Shown piece by piece: positions 1 through 8,547 of a stretch of DNA of 64,000 nt (the first letter of the stretch is position 1; each line of letters opens with the position of its first letter). A program made the translations under genes and the position numbers. The notes under the pieces are model-generated. The model saw only the letters and a program-made list of their open reading frames with translations, had not been told where the DNA came from and searched no databases. Origin of the DNA: Caballeronia jiangsuensis (lineage in GTDB: Bacteria > Pseudomonadota > Gammaproteobacteria > Burkholderiales > Burkholderiaceae); NCBI GenBank assembly GCA_000648925.1, contig JFHF01000007.1, forward strand, positions 140,268-204,267. Direction: 5' to 3'.

Positions 1-1
1 C

Positions 2-1198
2 GACTGGCAGATCTCGCGTGCGAAAGCCAAAGAACTGCTGGCGAAAGTGGGCCTCACGGATTCTCCCGACGCCGCAGTTGGCACGCTCGGGATCGGCAAG
101 CAACAGCTAGTGGAAATCGCGAAGGCGCTTTCTAAAGAAGTTCGTCTGCTGATCCTCGACGAACCGACAGCGAGTTTGAACGAGAAAGACAGTGACACGC
201 TTCTTACGCTGCTGCTCGAATTGAAGGCCAACGGCGTAACGTCGATCATCATCTCGCACAAGCTGAACGAAATCTCGCGTGTCGCGGACGGCATCACCGT
301 GATTCGCGACGGATCGACGGTCGATGTCCTCGACTGCAGCACTGAGGCTGTGAGCGAAGACCGCATCATCAAGGCGATGGTAGGGCGCGAGATGTCCGAC
401 CGCTATCCGCCGCGTACGCCTAACATCGGCGACGTGATTTTTGAAGTGAAGGACTGGCGTGTAAAGCATCCCACGCAGCGCGACCGCGCCGTCCTCAAGG
501 GTGTGAATCTGATGGCACGCAAGGGCGAAATCGTTGGTATCGCCGGCCTGATGGGTTCCGGGCGCACCGAACTCGCCATGAGCGTTTTCGGCGGCACGTA
601 CGGTCAGGACATCACAGGCCGGGTGTTGATGCACGGAAAGCAGGTCGACACTTCATCGGTGAAGAAGGCCATCAATGCGGGCATTGCCTACGTCACCGAA
701 GACCGTAAAGGCAACGGCCTTTTGCTCGACGACAACATCAAGCGAAACATTACGCTGGCGAACCTTTCCGGTGTTTCGAAGCTCGGTGTCGTCGATGAGC
801 ATGAGGAGATCAAGGTCGCGACCGAGTTTCTCAAGAAGCTCCGAATTCGTGCGCAAGGCGTGACGCACGTCGTAGGAAACCTGTCAGGCGGAAATCAGCA
901 GAAAGTCGTCATCAGCAAGTGGCTGTTTTCCGAACCCGAAGTGTTGATTCTCGACGAGCCCACGCGAGGCATCGACGTGGGCGCGAAGTACGAGATCTAC
1001 AACATCATCAATCAGGCGGTTGCAGCGGGCAAATGCGTGGTCATGATTTCTTCGGAAATGCCCGAGCTACTCGGAATGTGCGACCGCATCTATGTCATGA
1101 ATGAAGGCCGGTTCGTCGGCGAATTAACCGCGGAAGAAGCCTCGCAGGAAAGCATCATGCGAGCAATCATGCGAAATGGAGACATTCAAAATGCGTAA
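2..1198 (+). CDS. Sugar ABC transporter ATP-binding protein, 5'-truncated (MmsA/GguA-XylG type)
   Basis: This is the energising ATPase of a monosaccharide-type importer; the N-terminus lies outside the window because the frame is open to base 2. Sugar ATPases of this class have two nucleotide-binding domains. The first survives only from its signature (GIGKQQLVEIAKAL) and Walker B (LLILDEPTASL). The second is complete, with the degenerate Walker A usual for this class (GLMGSGRTEL), signature LSGGNQQKV and Walker B VLILDEPTRGID. It is followed directly by its permease, whose start codon lies inside this gene's last codons. Family assignment is confident. The real substrate is unknown and may not be a sugar, given the maleylacetate reductase downstream. 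Confidence 0.93.
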   Translation, partial: DWQISRAKAKELLAKVGLTDSPDAAVGTLGIGKQQLVEIAKALSKEVRLLILDEPTASLNEKDSDTLLTLLLELKANGVTSIIISHKLNEISRVADGITVIRDGSTVDVLDCSTEAVSEDRIIKAMVGREMSDRYPPRTPNIGDVIFEVKDWRVKHPTQRDRAVLKGVNLMARKGEIVGIAGLMGSGRTELAMSVFGGTYGQDITGRVLMHGKQVDTSSVKKAINAGIAYVTEDRKGNGLLLDDNIKRNITLANLSGVSKLGVVDEHEEIKVATEFLKKLRIRAQGVTHVVGNLSGGNQQKVVISKWLFSEPEVLILDEPTRGIDVGAKYEIYNIINQAVAAGKCVVMISSEMPELLGMCDRIYVMNEGRFVGELTAEEASQESIMRAIMRNGDIQNA

Positions 1199-2399
1199 GG
1201 CACTCTCTCCGGTAGCCGCCGAAGGCGCCGAGGTCAAGCAAAGCGAAGTATTCGGAATGATCAAGCGTATCGGTAGTGAGTATGGGCTACTGCTGTCGCT
1301 CGTCATCATCATGGTGTTTTTCCAGGTTGCGACGAACGGCGTGCTGATGCAGCCGCTCAATCTGACCAACCTTGTGCTGCAGAACAGCTATATCGTCATC
1401 ATGGCGCTCGGCATGCTGATGGTGATCGTTTCGGGTCATATCGATCTGTCTGTCGGCTCGACGGCCGGGCTCGTGGGCGCGTTGGCAGCCGTATTGATGG
1501 TGCAGTATGAAGTCAACTACGTGTGGGCGACCATCATCTGTATCGCCGCTGGCGCACTCATTGGCGCCATGCAAGGCTACTGGATTGCTTTCTGGCGGAT
1601 GCCGTCGTTCATCGTAACGCTGGCCGGCATGCTCGTGTTCCGCGGCATGACGAATCTCGTGCTCCAGGGACAGTCCATTGGGCCGTTCCCCGAAGGCTTT
1701 GGCACGGTGAGTTCGGGCTTTATCCCGGACGTCTTTCACGGCCAGGCGCTTCACATCACCTCGATCCTTCTCGGCGTATTCGTCGGCGTGCTGTTCTTCG
1801 TGATCGAGCTTCGGCATCGCGCTGGTGCGGCGAAACATGGCGTCGAGAGCGGCTCGTTCGCAGTGTTCGTCACCAAGAATGTCGTGCTCACCGCGCTCAT
1901 CGTGGGTTTCTGCTACCTGCTCGCGTCCTATCGCGGCTTGCCGACGGTGCTGGTCATCATGGGCGTGCTGATCGGCGTGTACACGTTCCTCATGAACCGC
2001 ACGACCATTGGGCGTCGCATCTATGCAGTTGGCGGGAATGCGAAGGCTGCGCGTCTGTCAGGCGTCAGCGTGCCGGCAGTGAGCTTCCTGACGTTCGTGA
2101 ACATGGGCATCCTCGCCGCGCTCGCGGGCCTGATTTTCGCCGCGCGTTTGAATAGCGGTACGCCCAAGGCAGGTACCGGATTCGAACTCGACGTCATCGC
2201 AGCGTGCTTTATCGGCGGCGCATCGGCCTCTGGCGGTGTCGGAAAGGTTGTCGGCGCGGTAGTGGGCGCCTTCATCATGGGCGTGATGAACAACGGCATG
2301 TCCATCATGGGTATCGGCGTGGACTATCAGCAGGTCATCAAGGGCATCGTGCTGCTCGCTGCCGTGTTCGTCGATGTCTACAACAAGAACAAGGCGTAA
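1191..2399 (+). CDS. Sugar ABC transporter permease (MmsB/GguB type)
   Basis: An inner-membrane permease of about 402 aa, of the MmsB/GguB/XylH class, with many hydrophobic segments from residue 25 onward. It contains the family motif GHIDLSVGSTAGLVGA in the first third and the conserved cytoplasmic loop NAKAARLSGV followed by GGASASGGVGKVVGA near the C-terminus. I chose ATG 1191 because GGAGA sits 7-8 nt upstream; it overlaps the ATPase stop, so the two are translationally coupled. An in-frame ATG at 1176 is possible. The solute-binding protein of the system must lie upstream of the window or elsewhere. Confidence 0.93.
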   Translation: MRKALSPVAAEGAEVKQSEVFGMIKRIGSEYGLLLSLVIIMVFFQVATNGVLMQPLNLTNLVLQNSYIVIMALGMLMVIVSGHIDLSVGSTAGLVGALAAVLMVQYEVNYVWATIICIAAGALIGAMQGYWIAFWRMPSFIVTLAGMLVFRGMTNLVLQGQSIGPFPEGFGTVSSGFIPDVFHGQALHITSILLGVFVGVLFFVIELRHRAGAAKHGVESGSFAVFVTKNVVLTALIVGFCYLLASYRGLPTVLVIMGVLIGVYTFLMNRTTIGRRIYAVGGNAKAARLSGVSVPAVSFLTFVNMGILAALAGLIFAARLNSGTPKAGTGFELDVIAACFIGGASASGGVGKVVGAVVGAFIMGVMNNGMSIMGIGVDYQQVIKGIVLLAAVFVDVYNKNKA

Positions 2400-2540
2400 A
2401 GCCCAATTTCGACAGCAGACCAGATTTGGGCGTCGGCGGGACCGGTTGCGTGGTGAGGTTCCGCCGACATGCAGACTTGAATCACGAGATTGCATCTCGA
2501 ACATTTGGCCTGTTTTTCAGCATCATCAATGGAAATAATT

Positions 2541-2837
2541 ATGGTCAAGCATATCGTGATGTGGGACGTTCGCGGCAACACGCCCGAGCAGAAGAAGGAA
2601 TCCGCGATGCTCGTGAAGTCCGCATTCGAAAGTCTGAGCGGAAAGATTCCCGGGCTTACCAGGCTCGAAGTCGGCCTCGATGTCAGCGCTGTCGACTACG
2701 CGTGCGATGTCGTCTTATACACCGAGTTCGAAACGCGGGAATTGCTCGACGCGTACGCCTCGCACCCGGAGCATCTGCGGGTGAAGGAAGTCGTCGGTGA
2801 TGTGCGTATCGCTCGTCATCAGGTCGATTACATCTGA
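2541..2837 (+). CDS. Dabb-domain (stress-responsive A/B barrel) protein
   Basis: A 98-aa protein beginning MVKHIVMWDVRG, the typical first beta strand of the dimeric alpha/beta barrel (Dabb) family, and ending with HQVDYI. Dabb proteins are small dimers; some are enzymes or aids in aromatic or polyketide metabolism, many have no known role. ATG 2541 follows a GGAAAT stretch. The gene lies 140 nt after the permease and 37 nt before maleylacetate reductase, so it probably belongs to the same transcript and to an aromatic or cyclic-polyol catabolic pathway. The exact function cannot be read from the sequence. Confidence 0.85.
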   Translation: MVKHIVMWDVRGNTPEQKKESAMLVKSAFESLSGKIPGLTRLEVGLDVSAVDYACDVVLYTEFETRELLDAYASHPEHLRVKEVVGDVRIARHQVDYI

Positions 2838-2874
2838 GCGAGTTTCACGATTGACGAGCGAGGAAGCCACTCTC

Positions 2875-3936
2875 ATGTATGAATTCACCTATACCACGCC
2901 TTCAGCCCGAGTCGTTTTCGGTGCAGGGAGCATGAAGCTTATTCAACAGGAAGTCGAGGCTCTGGGCGCACGGCGCGCGCTGGTGCTATGTACGCCGGAG
3001 CAGAAGGCTCAGGCGGAGGTCGTTTCGTCCCTCCTTGGTCCTTCGAGCGCGGGCGTCTTCGCTGGCGCACAGATGCATGTTCCGATTGAGAACGCTCGGC
3101 GCGCACGCGAACATGCGAAGGAAGTGGATGCCGACTGCGCGGTGGCTATCGGCGGAGGTTCGACGATCGGACTCGGGAAGGCGATCGCGCTGGAATCTTC
3201 GCTGCCGATCATCGCAATACCGACGACGTATGCCGGGTCGGAGATGACGCCCATCTACGGGATAACCGAGAAGGGCCTGAAAAAGACAGGCCGCGACGCC
3301 AGGGTCATCCCGAAGACGGTTCTGTACGACCCGGAACTGACGATGGGGTTACCCATAAAGCTTTCTATCGTGAGCGGACTCAACGCAATCGCCCATGCCG
3401 CCGAAGGCTTGTATGCGAAGGATGGTAATCCCGTAATGTCGCTGATGGCGGAGGAGGGCATCCGCGCTCTTGCCACGGGCCTGCGTGGCGTGAAGAAAAG
3501 CGAGAAGGACAAAGCGGCGCGCAGCGAGTGTCTTTACGGCGCGTGGCTGTGCGGGATGGTGCTCGGCAATGTGGGCATGGCACTTCATCATAAGCTCTGC
3601 CATACGCTGGGTGGCACGTTCAATCTTCCTCACGCCGAGACGCATGCGATCGTCCTGCCCCACGCGCTCGCGTACAACAGCGCAGTCGCGGGCGATGCTA
3701 TGGAGCGGATTGCACGCGCACTGAACGTGCAATCCGCTCCCGACGGACTCTATCAACTCAACAAGGAACTTGATGTGCCGCAAGGTCTCCGCGAGATCGG
3801 GTTGAAAGAAGCCGATCTCGATCACGCCTGCGAGGTGGCGCTGTCGAACCCGTACTGGAATCCGAGGCCGATAGAGGGGAAACCGCTTCGAGCACTGTTG
3901 CAGCGTGCGTGGGAGGGTGCGCGGCCTGCCGTCTAA
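2875..3936 (+). CDS. Maleylacetate reductase
   Basis: A 353-aa member of the iron-containing alcohol dehydrogenase superfamily. It shows the NAD(P)-binding GGGSTIGLGKAIA segment, the maleylacetate-reductase hallmark PTTYAGSEMTPIYGIT, and the metal/active-site region HHKLCHTLGGTFNLPHAETHA. The enzyme reduces maleylacetate to 3-oxoadipate, the last step of hydroxyquinol and chlorocatechol degradation before the beta-ketoadipate route. ATG 2875 follows an AGGA-containing leader. No ring-cleavage dioxygenase is visible, so it is either upstream of the window or unlinked. It is convergent with the MHS transporter, with only 35 nt between them. Confidence 0.9.
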   Translation: MYEFTYTTPSARVVFGAGSMKLIQQEVEALGARRALVLCTPEQKAQAEVVSSLLGPSSAGVFAGAQMHVPIENARRAREHAKEVDADCAVAIGGGSTIGLGKAIALESSLPIIAIPTTYAGSEMTPIYGITEKGLKKTGRDARVIPKTVLYDPELTMGLPIKLSIVSGLNAIAHAAEGLYAKDGNPVMSLMAEEGIRALATGLRGVKKSEKDKAARSECLYGAWLCGMVLGNVGMALHHKLCHTLGGTFNLPHAETHAIVLPHALAYNSAVAGDAMERIARALNVQSAPDGLYQLNKELDVPQGLREIGLKEADLDHACEVALSNPYWNPRPIEGKPLRALLQRAWEGARPAV

Positions 3937-3971
3937 CGGTCGTCCGACCTGGTTCTTGACGACGTCGCCGG

Positions 3972-5375
3972 CTAAACAGCATCGGCTGCATCGCGCAAAT
4001 CGTCGAGATCCCGGCCACGCGTCTCAGGCGTGTAGTACGTCGTCACGACACCGATCAGGCTCAGAATGGCGACATAACTGGCGAGCGGAATCCACGCGAG
4101 AACACGTCCTTCGCTGCCGCCCCAGTGCGCCGTCGCCCACGCGATGATCGACGCTCCGATCAGCGGCGCGACCCCGCCCGCGATCACCGCGGACACCTCG
4201 CGACCCACGGCGACGCCCGCATAGCGATGCTGGGCGCCGAAGAGCTCGGGCAAGAGCGCGCCTTGCGTGGCGAACATGCCCCAGACGCCCGCGAGCGCGA
4301 CGCACAGCATCGCAATGCTCGCCGCCGCATTGCCCTGACTCAGCACCCACCACGTCGGATAGGCGAGCAGCAACTGATACAGCGCAAAGGCGCGATAGAC
4401 GGGCACGCGCCCGAAGCGATCGCTGAGTTTGCCGGTGAGCGGAATGATCACCGCGCCCGATACACCGGCAAGCAGCAGCGCGATCGGTCCGATGGGACCT
4501 TTGAGTCCCGTCGCGGTTGCCATGTAGCTGATCGCGAGCGACTGATAGATCGACGAGCCGCCGTTCTCAGCCATGCGCATGCCGATAACCTTGAGCAGCG
4601 TCGGCTTCGAATGCTTGATGAGATGTTTGAGCGGGCTGTCATTGATCTGATGACGCGCTTCGAGTTTCGCGAACGACGGCGATTCCTTGAGCTTCAGGCG
4701 GATCCAGATCGCCACCGCGATGATGAGCACGCTCAGCAGGAACGGCACGCGCCACAGCCAGCTCTGCGAGATGTCTTCGACGCGCACCAGCGCGAAGTAG
4801 ATCGCGGCCGCCATCACCGTGCCGAGCAGCACGCCCATGAAGGGGAGCGCGGCGAAGTAGCCGCGTCTTTTCGCGGGCGCGTATTCGGCCATCAGCACGG
4901 CGGCGCCGGCCTGTTCCGCGCCCGCGCCGAGACCTTGCAGCAGGCGGCAGCCGACCAGCAGAATCGGCGCCCAGATGCCGGCGCTCGCGTACGTCGGCAA
5001 CACGCCGATGAGCGTGCTGGCGACGCCCATCAGCAGGATCGTCGCCATCAGCACGAACTTGCGGCCGTAGCGGTCGCCGAGCGTGCCGAAGACGATGCCG
5101 CCCACCGGCCGGATCGCAAAGCCGAGGAAGTACGCGCCGAAGCTCGCGATCAGCCCGATGGCGGGATCGGCCGACGGAAAGAACAACGGCCCGAAAATCA
5201 GCGCCGACGCGAGGTTGTAGAGCGCGAAGTCGTAGTATTCGAGCGCGCTGCCGAGCGATGCGGCCCACGCGGCGCGATACAGGTCGCCTGTCGTGACCTC
5301 GTCGCGGTTCGTGCCGGCGCTGGCGTTGCGCGCGAGTCCGCCGTCGGCGGCCGCGATGGTTGGCTGGTGTTTCAT
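3972..5375 (-). CDS. MFS transporter, metabolite:H+ symporter (MHS/ShiA-like) family
   Basis: A 467-aa twelve-helix major facilitator. The sequence GSALEYYDFALYN in helix 1 and GDRYGRKFVL in the 2-3 loop are typical of MHS transporters, which import shikimate, alpha-ketoglutarate, citrate or aromatic acids with protons. GKLSDRFGRVPVYR is the equivalent loop in the second half. The start at 5375 follows GGAGAGAG. It is the last gene of the minus-strand operon, 98 nt after the AroE-like dehydrogenase, so it probably imports the acid that the operon oxidises; shikimate/quinate or a sugar acid are candidates. The substrate is inferred from neighbours only. Confidence 0.88.
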   Translation of the reverse strand: MKHQPTIAAADGGLARNASAGTNRDEVTTGDLYRAAWAASLGSALEYYDFALYNLASALIFGPLFFPSADPAIGLIASFGAYFLGFAIRPVGGIVFGTLGDRYGRKFVLMATILLMGVASTLIGVLPTYASAGIWAPILLVGCRLLQGLGAGAEQAGAAVLMAEYAPAKRRGYFAALPFMGVLLGTVMAAAIYFALVRVEDISQSWLWRVPFLLSVLIIAVAIWIRLKLKESPSFAKLEARHQINDSPLKHLIKHSKPTLLKVIGMRMAENGGSSIYQSLAISYMATATGLKGPIGPIALLLAGVSGAVIIPLTGKLSDRFGRVPVYRAFALYQLLLAYPTWWVLSQGNAAASIAMLCVALAGVWGMFATQGALLPELFGAQHRYAGVAVGREVSAVIAGGVAPLIGASIIAWATAHWGGSEGRVLAWIPLASYVAILSLIGVVTTYYTPETRGRDLDDLRDAADAV

Positions 5376-5473
5376 GGTGTCTCTCTCCGTTCCTGCGACT
5401 ACTGGCAGCAGTTTCGTCCTCGTCTTTGCGCGAGATGCGGGACCGCCGGCTCTTCCTGATGGGCGAATGGGCG

Positions 5474-6289
5474 CTAGCCCACCCGGGCGATTTCGTCGAG
5501 CAGGGCGGCGCTCATCGCTTCGAGCGGCGCCTCCTTGCCCGTGTAAAGCTCGACCTGGCCGCAGAACTGATGCAGCAACATGCGCGTGCCGTCGATCACT
5601 CGGCAGCCGAGTTCGGCGGCATCGCGGATCAGCTTCGTGCGAACCGGGATGAAGGCCGCATCCATCACGACGAGATGCGGCGCGAGCTGTCCCGCGCGCA
5701 ATGGATTGACGTCCGGCGCGCGGAATCCGGCGGCGGTCGCGTTCACGACGACATCGAACGCGTGCGGATCGAAGTCGCCGAGATCGCCGCCGTATATGAG
5801 GCCGAAGTCGTGCGCGAGCGCCTGCCCGCGCGACGCGGTGCGGTTGAACACGGTGACCCGCGCGCCGGCGCGCCGCACGCCCCACGCGATCGCGCGGGCA
5901 GCGCCGCCCGCGCCGAGCAATGCGATGCGTCTTCCGTCGAGCGGCGTCGCCTCTTCGAGCGCGCGCACGGCGCCGACGCAGTCCGTGTTGTAGCCCGTGA
6001 GATGCCCGTCGCGATTGTCGATGGTATTGACCGCGCCGATCTCGCGAGCGGTTTCGTCGAGCGCATCGAGATGCGGTATCACCGCCTGCTTGTGCGGCAT
6101 CGTCACGTTCAGTCCACGTATGCCGAGCGTGCGCATCGCGTCGATCGCGCCGGCTGCGTCTTCCACACCGAAGCTCACGAACGTGTAGTCCACGCCGAGA
6201 GCACGATAGGCCGCGTTATGCACCTTGACGTTGAAGGTGAAGGGCTGGCCCGCGAGCGAGCCGCACAGGGAAGGAATCGAATGAGGCAT
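5474..6289 (-). CDS. Shikimate dehydrogenase family protein (AroE-like, atypical substrate loop)
   Basis: A 271-aa two-domain oxidoreductase. The catalytic Lys lies in NVTMPHKQAV (about residue 67) and the partner Asp in GYNTDCVGA (about residue 103). The nucleotide-binding fold starts at LLGAGGAARA, followed by NRT typical of NADP binding. The N-terminal substrate motif of true AroE (GNPIxHSxSPxxHN) is replaced by GSLAGQPFTFNVKVHN, lacking the two serines that hold the shikimate carboxylate. It is therefore probably a catabolic paralogue acting on quinate or another hydroxylated cyclic or sugar acid, not the housekeeping enzyme. It starts 15 nt after the upstream 2-hydroxyacid dehydrogenase. 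Confidence 0.83.
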   Translation of the reverse strand: MPHSIPSLCGSLAGQPFTFNVKVHNAAYRALGVDYTFVSFGVEDAAGAIDAMRTLGIRGLNVTMPHKQAVIPHLDALDETAREIGAVNTIDNRDGHLTGYNTDCVGAVRALEEATPLDGRRIALLGAGGAARAIAWGVRRAGARVTVFNRTASRGQALAHDFGLIYGGDLGDFDPHAFDVVVNATAAGFRAPDVNPLRAGQLAPHLVVMDAAFIPVRTKLIRDAAELGCRVIDGTRMLLHQFCGQVELYTGKEAPLEAMSAALLDEIARVG

Positions 6290-6304
6290 GGTCGGAATGC
6301 TGGG

Positions 6305-7297
6305 TCAGTGCTTCGAGAGATCGAACGCGGCGACGGGCGCAACGCCATCGAGTGCGCGCAGCAGGTTGTCGGTGGCGAGTTCGGCCATCGCGCGGCGCGT
6401 TTCGTGCGTCGCCGATCCGATATGCGGAAACGGCGTGACCTTCGGATGCGTGCGCAGCGGCGAATCCTGCGCGAGCGGTTCGACGGCGAACACGTCGAGG
6501 CCGGCCGCACGCAAATGGCCGCTTTCGAGTGCGTCGAAGAGCGCGTCCTCGCGCACGATCGCGCCACGCGAACCGTTCACGAAGATCGCGCCCGGCTTCA
6601 TCGCGGCGAACGCCTGCGCGTCCATCAGGCCGCGCGTGTCGTCCGAGAGCGGCAGCGTCAGCGCGACGATGTCCGCGCGTGCGAGCACCTCGTCGAACGA
6701 TGCGCGCGTGGCATGCCCGGCGAGCATCGCGGGAACCGGCACATCGAAGGGATCGTGAAAGAGCACCGGCATGCCGAAGCCGAGCGCCGCGCGCCGCGCC
6801 ACCGCCTGCCCGATACGGCCGAAACCGAGCACGCCGAGCGTCTTGCCGTGCACGTCCCAGCCGAACAGGTCTTCGCCGATGTTGCGCGTCCAGCGCCCTT
6901 CGCGCACATGATTCGACAGCTCGACCAGACGGCGCGAGCTCGCGATGATCAGCGCGAACACCGTGTCGGCGGTGGTTTCGGTCAGGACGCCGGGCGTGTG
7001 GCAGAGCGTGATGCCGCGTTGTTTCAGATGCGCGAGATCGTAATTGTCGACGCCGACAGAAATGCTCGAAATCACCTTCAGCCGCGGCGCGCGCGCGAGG
7101 TCGTCCGCGCCGATTTTGAAGCTGGAGCCGATCAGGCCGTCGGCGTTGCCCAAGGCTTCGCGAAAGCGCGGCAGTTCATCGGCGCGTCGCGGGTCGGCGA
7201 CGGTCACGTCGTGTCTCGTCTGAATCCGGTCGAGCAGATCGTCCGGCAGTTTTCGAAAGACGACCACGTTCCTGCGTTCGGCGCTGGGCGTACGCAT
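6305..7297 (-). CDS. D-2-hydroxyacid dehydrogenase (GhrB / 2-ketogluconate reductase type)
   Basis: A 330-aa NAD(P)-dependent dehydrogenase. The cofactor-binding motif is GVLGFGRIGQAVARR (about residue 155). The catalytic Arg sits in VNGSRGAIV, the Glu in DVFAVEPL and the His in TPFPHIGSAT, so the Arg-Glu-His set of the family is intact. Relatives reduce glyoxylate, hydroxypyruvate or 2-ketogluconate. In this operon it sits beside a gluconate 5-dehydrogenase-like SDR, which favours keto-sugar-acid reduction. It starts 39 nt downstream of the beta-propeller gene, after an AGGAGAG ribosome-binding site. Confidence 0.9.
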   Translation of the reverse strand: MRTPSAERRNVVVFRKLPDDLLDRIQTRHDVTVADPRRADELPRFREALGNADGLIGSSFKIGADDLARAPRLKVISSISVGVDNYDLAHLKQRGITLCHTPGVLTETTADTVFALIIASSRRLVELSNHVREGRWTRNIGEDLFGWDVHGKTLGVLGFGRIGQAVARRAALGFGMPVLFHDPFDVPVPAMLAGHATRASFDEVLARADIVALTLPLSDDTRGLMDAQAFAAMKPGAIFVNGSRGAIVREDALFDALESGHLRAAGLDVFAVEPLAQDSPLRTHPKVTPFPHIGSATHETRRAMAELATDNLLRALDGVAPVAAFDLSKH

Positions 7298-7336
7298 GCT
7301 TCTCTCCTGTTGTTCGTTGCGTGAAAGACTGGCGCG

Positions 7337-8527
7337 TCAGCGCGGCGTAGTGCGCAGGGACGAAGGTCCGCCCGTCAGTGAAATGCGTTGTCCGGTGTCG
7401 CGCAGATGGCCGCCGTTCACGGCGTAGAACGCGAGTTGCTTCTCGACGTTGAACTGCACGATCAGATGCTTGCTGTCGGCGGTGAAGACGATGCCCTGCG
7501 CCGCTTCGCCGCCCGGCGCTTCGGCGACCTTCGCGGCCTGAGCGTCGCGGATCGCGAACAGCAGCACCTTGCCGCGCGCGTGGCGTCCGGGGTTGTCAGG
7601 CGTCAGGTTGGAGCCGTCCATCGCCTGCACGCCGATCCATTTGCCGTCGGGCGAGATCGCCACGCCCTCGGGCAGCGACGGCACCGTCACATGCTGAACC
7701 GCGCGAAACGGCGTGCGCGAGACGTCGATGAGCGTGACCGTATCGGCATCGCCCGCGAGCTTGCCCGGATAGCCGGGCAGCCCGGCCAGTCCGACATCGC
7801 TGACGACGGCCCACTTGCCGTCGCTCGATACGTCGATCGTGTAGGGCGCGACGCCGCTCGAAAGACGCGTGCCGCTATCGGTCACGTGGCCGTTGGCGAC
7901 GTCGAGCACGGCCACGCCCTGTTCGTCGCGCAGCGCGACGAGCGCATGTGCGCCGTCATGCGTGAAGCTCACGCCGGCAAGCCGCTTTTGCGCGACCTTC
8001 AGCGTGTCCAGGAGCGTCACGCGGTTGCCGTCGATGCCGAGCACCGCCACGCTGCCATCGACGCACGGGACGAGCGCAAGCGCGCCGCTCCGGTCGATGG
8101 CGATGCCCTGCGGATGGCTGCCGATATCGAGCCGGGTCACGGCGGGCGGCGTCGCCTGCAAATCGACGATCTGCACGAACGAATCCATCAGCAGTTTCTT
8201 CGCGGCGTAGTCGTAGCGCGTGGGCGCGCCGACCAGCGCAAGCTTCGCGTCGGGCGTGATGGCGACCGCCTGCGGCGGCCCCTGAATGCCGTTCTCGACT
8301 TCGACCTGCATCCTGACCCGCGGGGGAAAGACGCTCGCGTCCAGCAGCGTCAGCGTGTCCGGCGCGGGGTTGTCCGGATACGTGTCGCGGCCTTCGACGC
8401 GCTGATACTTGCCGTCGTTGCCCGACACGATCCAGTCGGCCGCATGCGCAGCGCACGCGGCGAGGGCCATCGTCAGACCGGCGAGCGCCCGGACGCGGCG
8501 GCTTCGGTTTGCCAGTGAATCAAGCAT
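7337..8527 (-). CDS. Exported YncE/lactonase-type beta-propeller protein
   Basis: A 396-aa protein with a signal peptide (hydrophobic stretch ALAGLTMALAACAAHA, cleavage near residue 32). The mature part shows repeated blades of the type PQAVAITPDAKLALV, PQGIAIDRSGALALV, PEGVAISPDGKWIGV, which is the YncE/6-phosphogluconolactonase-like seven-bladed propeller pattern. It may be a periplasmic lactonase for an aldonolactone made by the operon, or only a binding/scaffold protein; no catalytic set can be named. Start 8527 follows AAAGGAGA. It starts 20 nt after the SDR gene and is in the same operon. Confidence 0.82.
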   Translation of the reverse strand: MLDSLANRSRRVRALAGLTMALAACAAHAADWIVSGNDGKYQRVEGRDTYPDNPAPDTLTLLDASVFPPRVRMQVEVENGIQGPPQAVAITPDAKLALVGAPTRYDYAAKKLLMDSFVQIVDLQATPPAVTRLDIGSHPQGIAIDRSGALALVPCVDGSVAVLGIDGNRVTLLDTLKVAQKRLAGVSFTHDGAHALVALRDEQGVAVLDVANGHVTDSGTRLSSGVAPYTIDVSSDGKWAVVSDVGLAGLPGYPGKLAGDADTVTLIDVSRTPFRAVQHVTVPSLPEGVAISPDGKWIGVQAMDGSNLTPDNPGRHARGKVLLFAIRDAQAAKVAEAPGGEAAQGIVFTADSKHLIVQFNVEKQLAFYAVNGGHLRDTGQRISLTGGPSSLRTTPR

Positions 8528-8547
8528 CTTTGTTGTCTCCTTTGGGC

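Noticed and set aside
3972..5885. N-terminal extension of the MHS transporter frame up to 5885
   Set aside because: The extra 170 residues lie antisense-like within the AroE-like gene's coding region. The transporter starts naturally at 5375 with a good ribosome-binding site.
5360..7324. Long plus-strand open frame (about 650 codons) across the AroE-like and hydroxyacid dehydrogenase genes
   Set aside because: Composition is rich in Arg, His and Glu without fold signals, and the minus-strand genes there have intact catalytic motifs and ribosome-binding sites.
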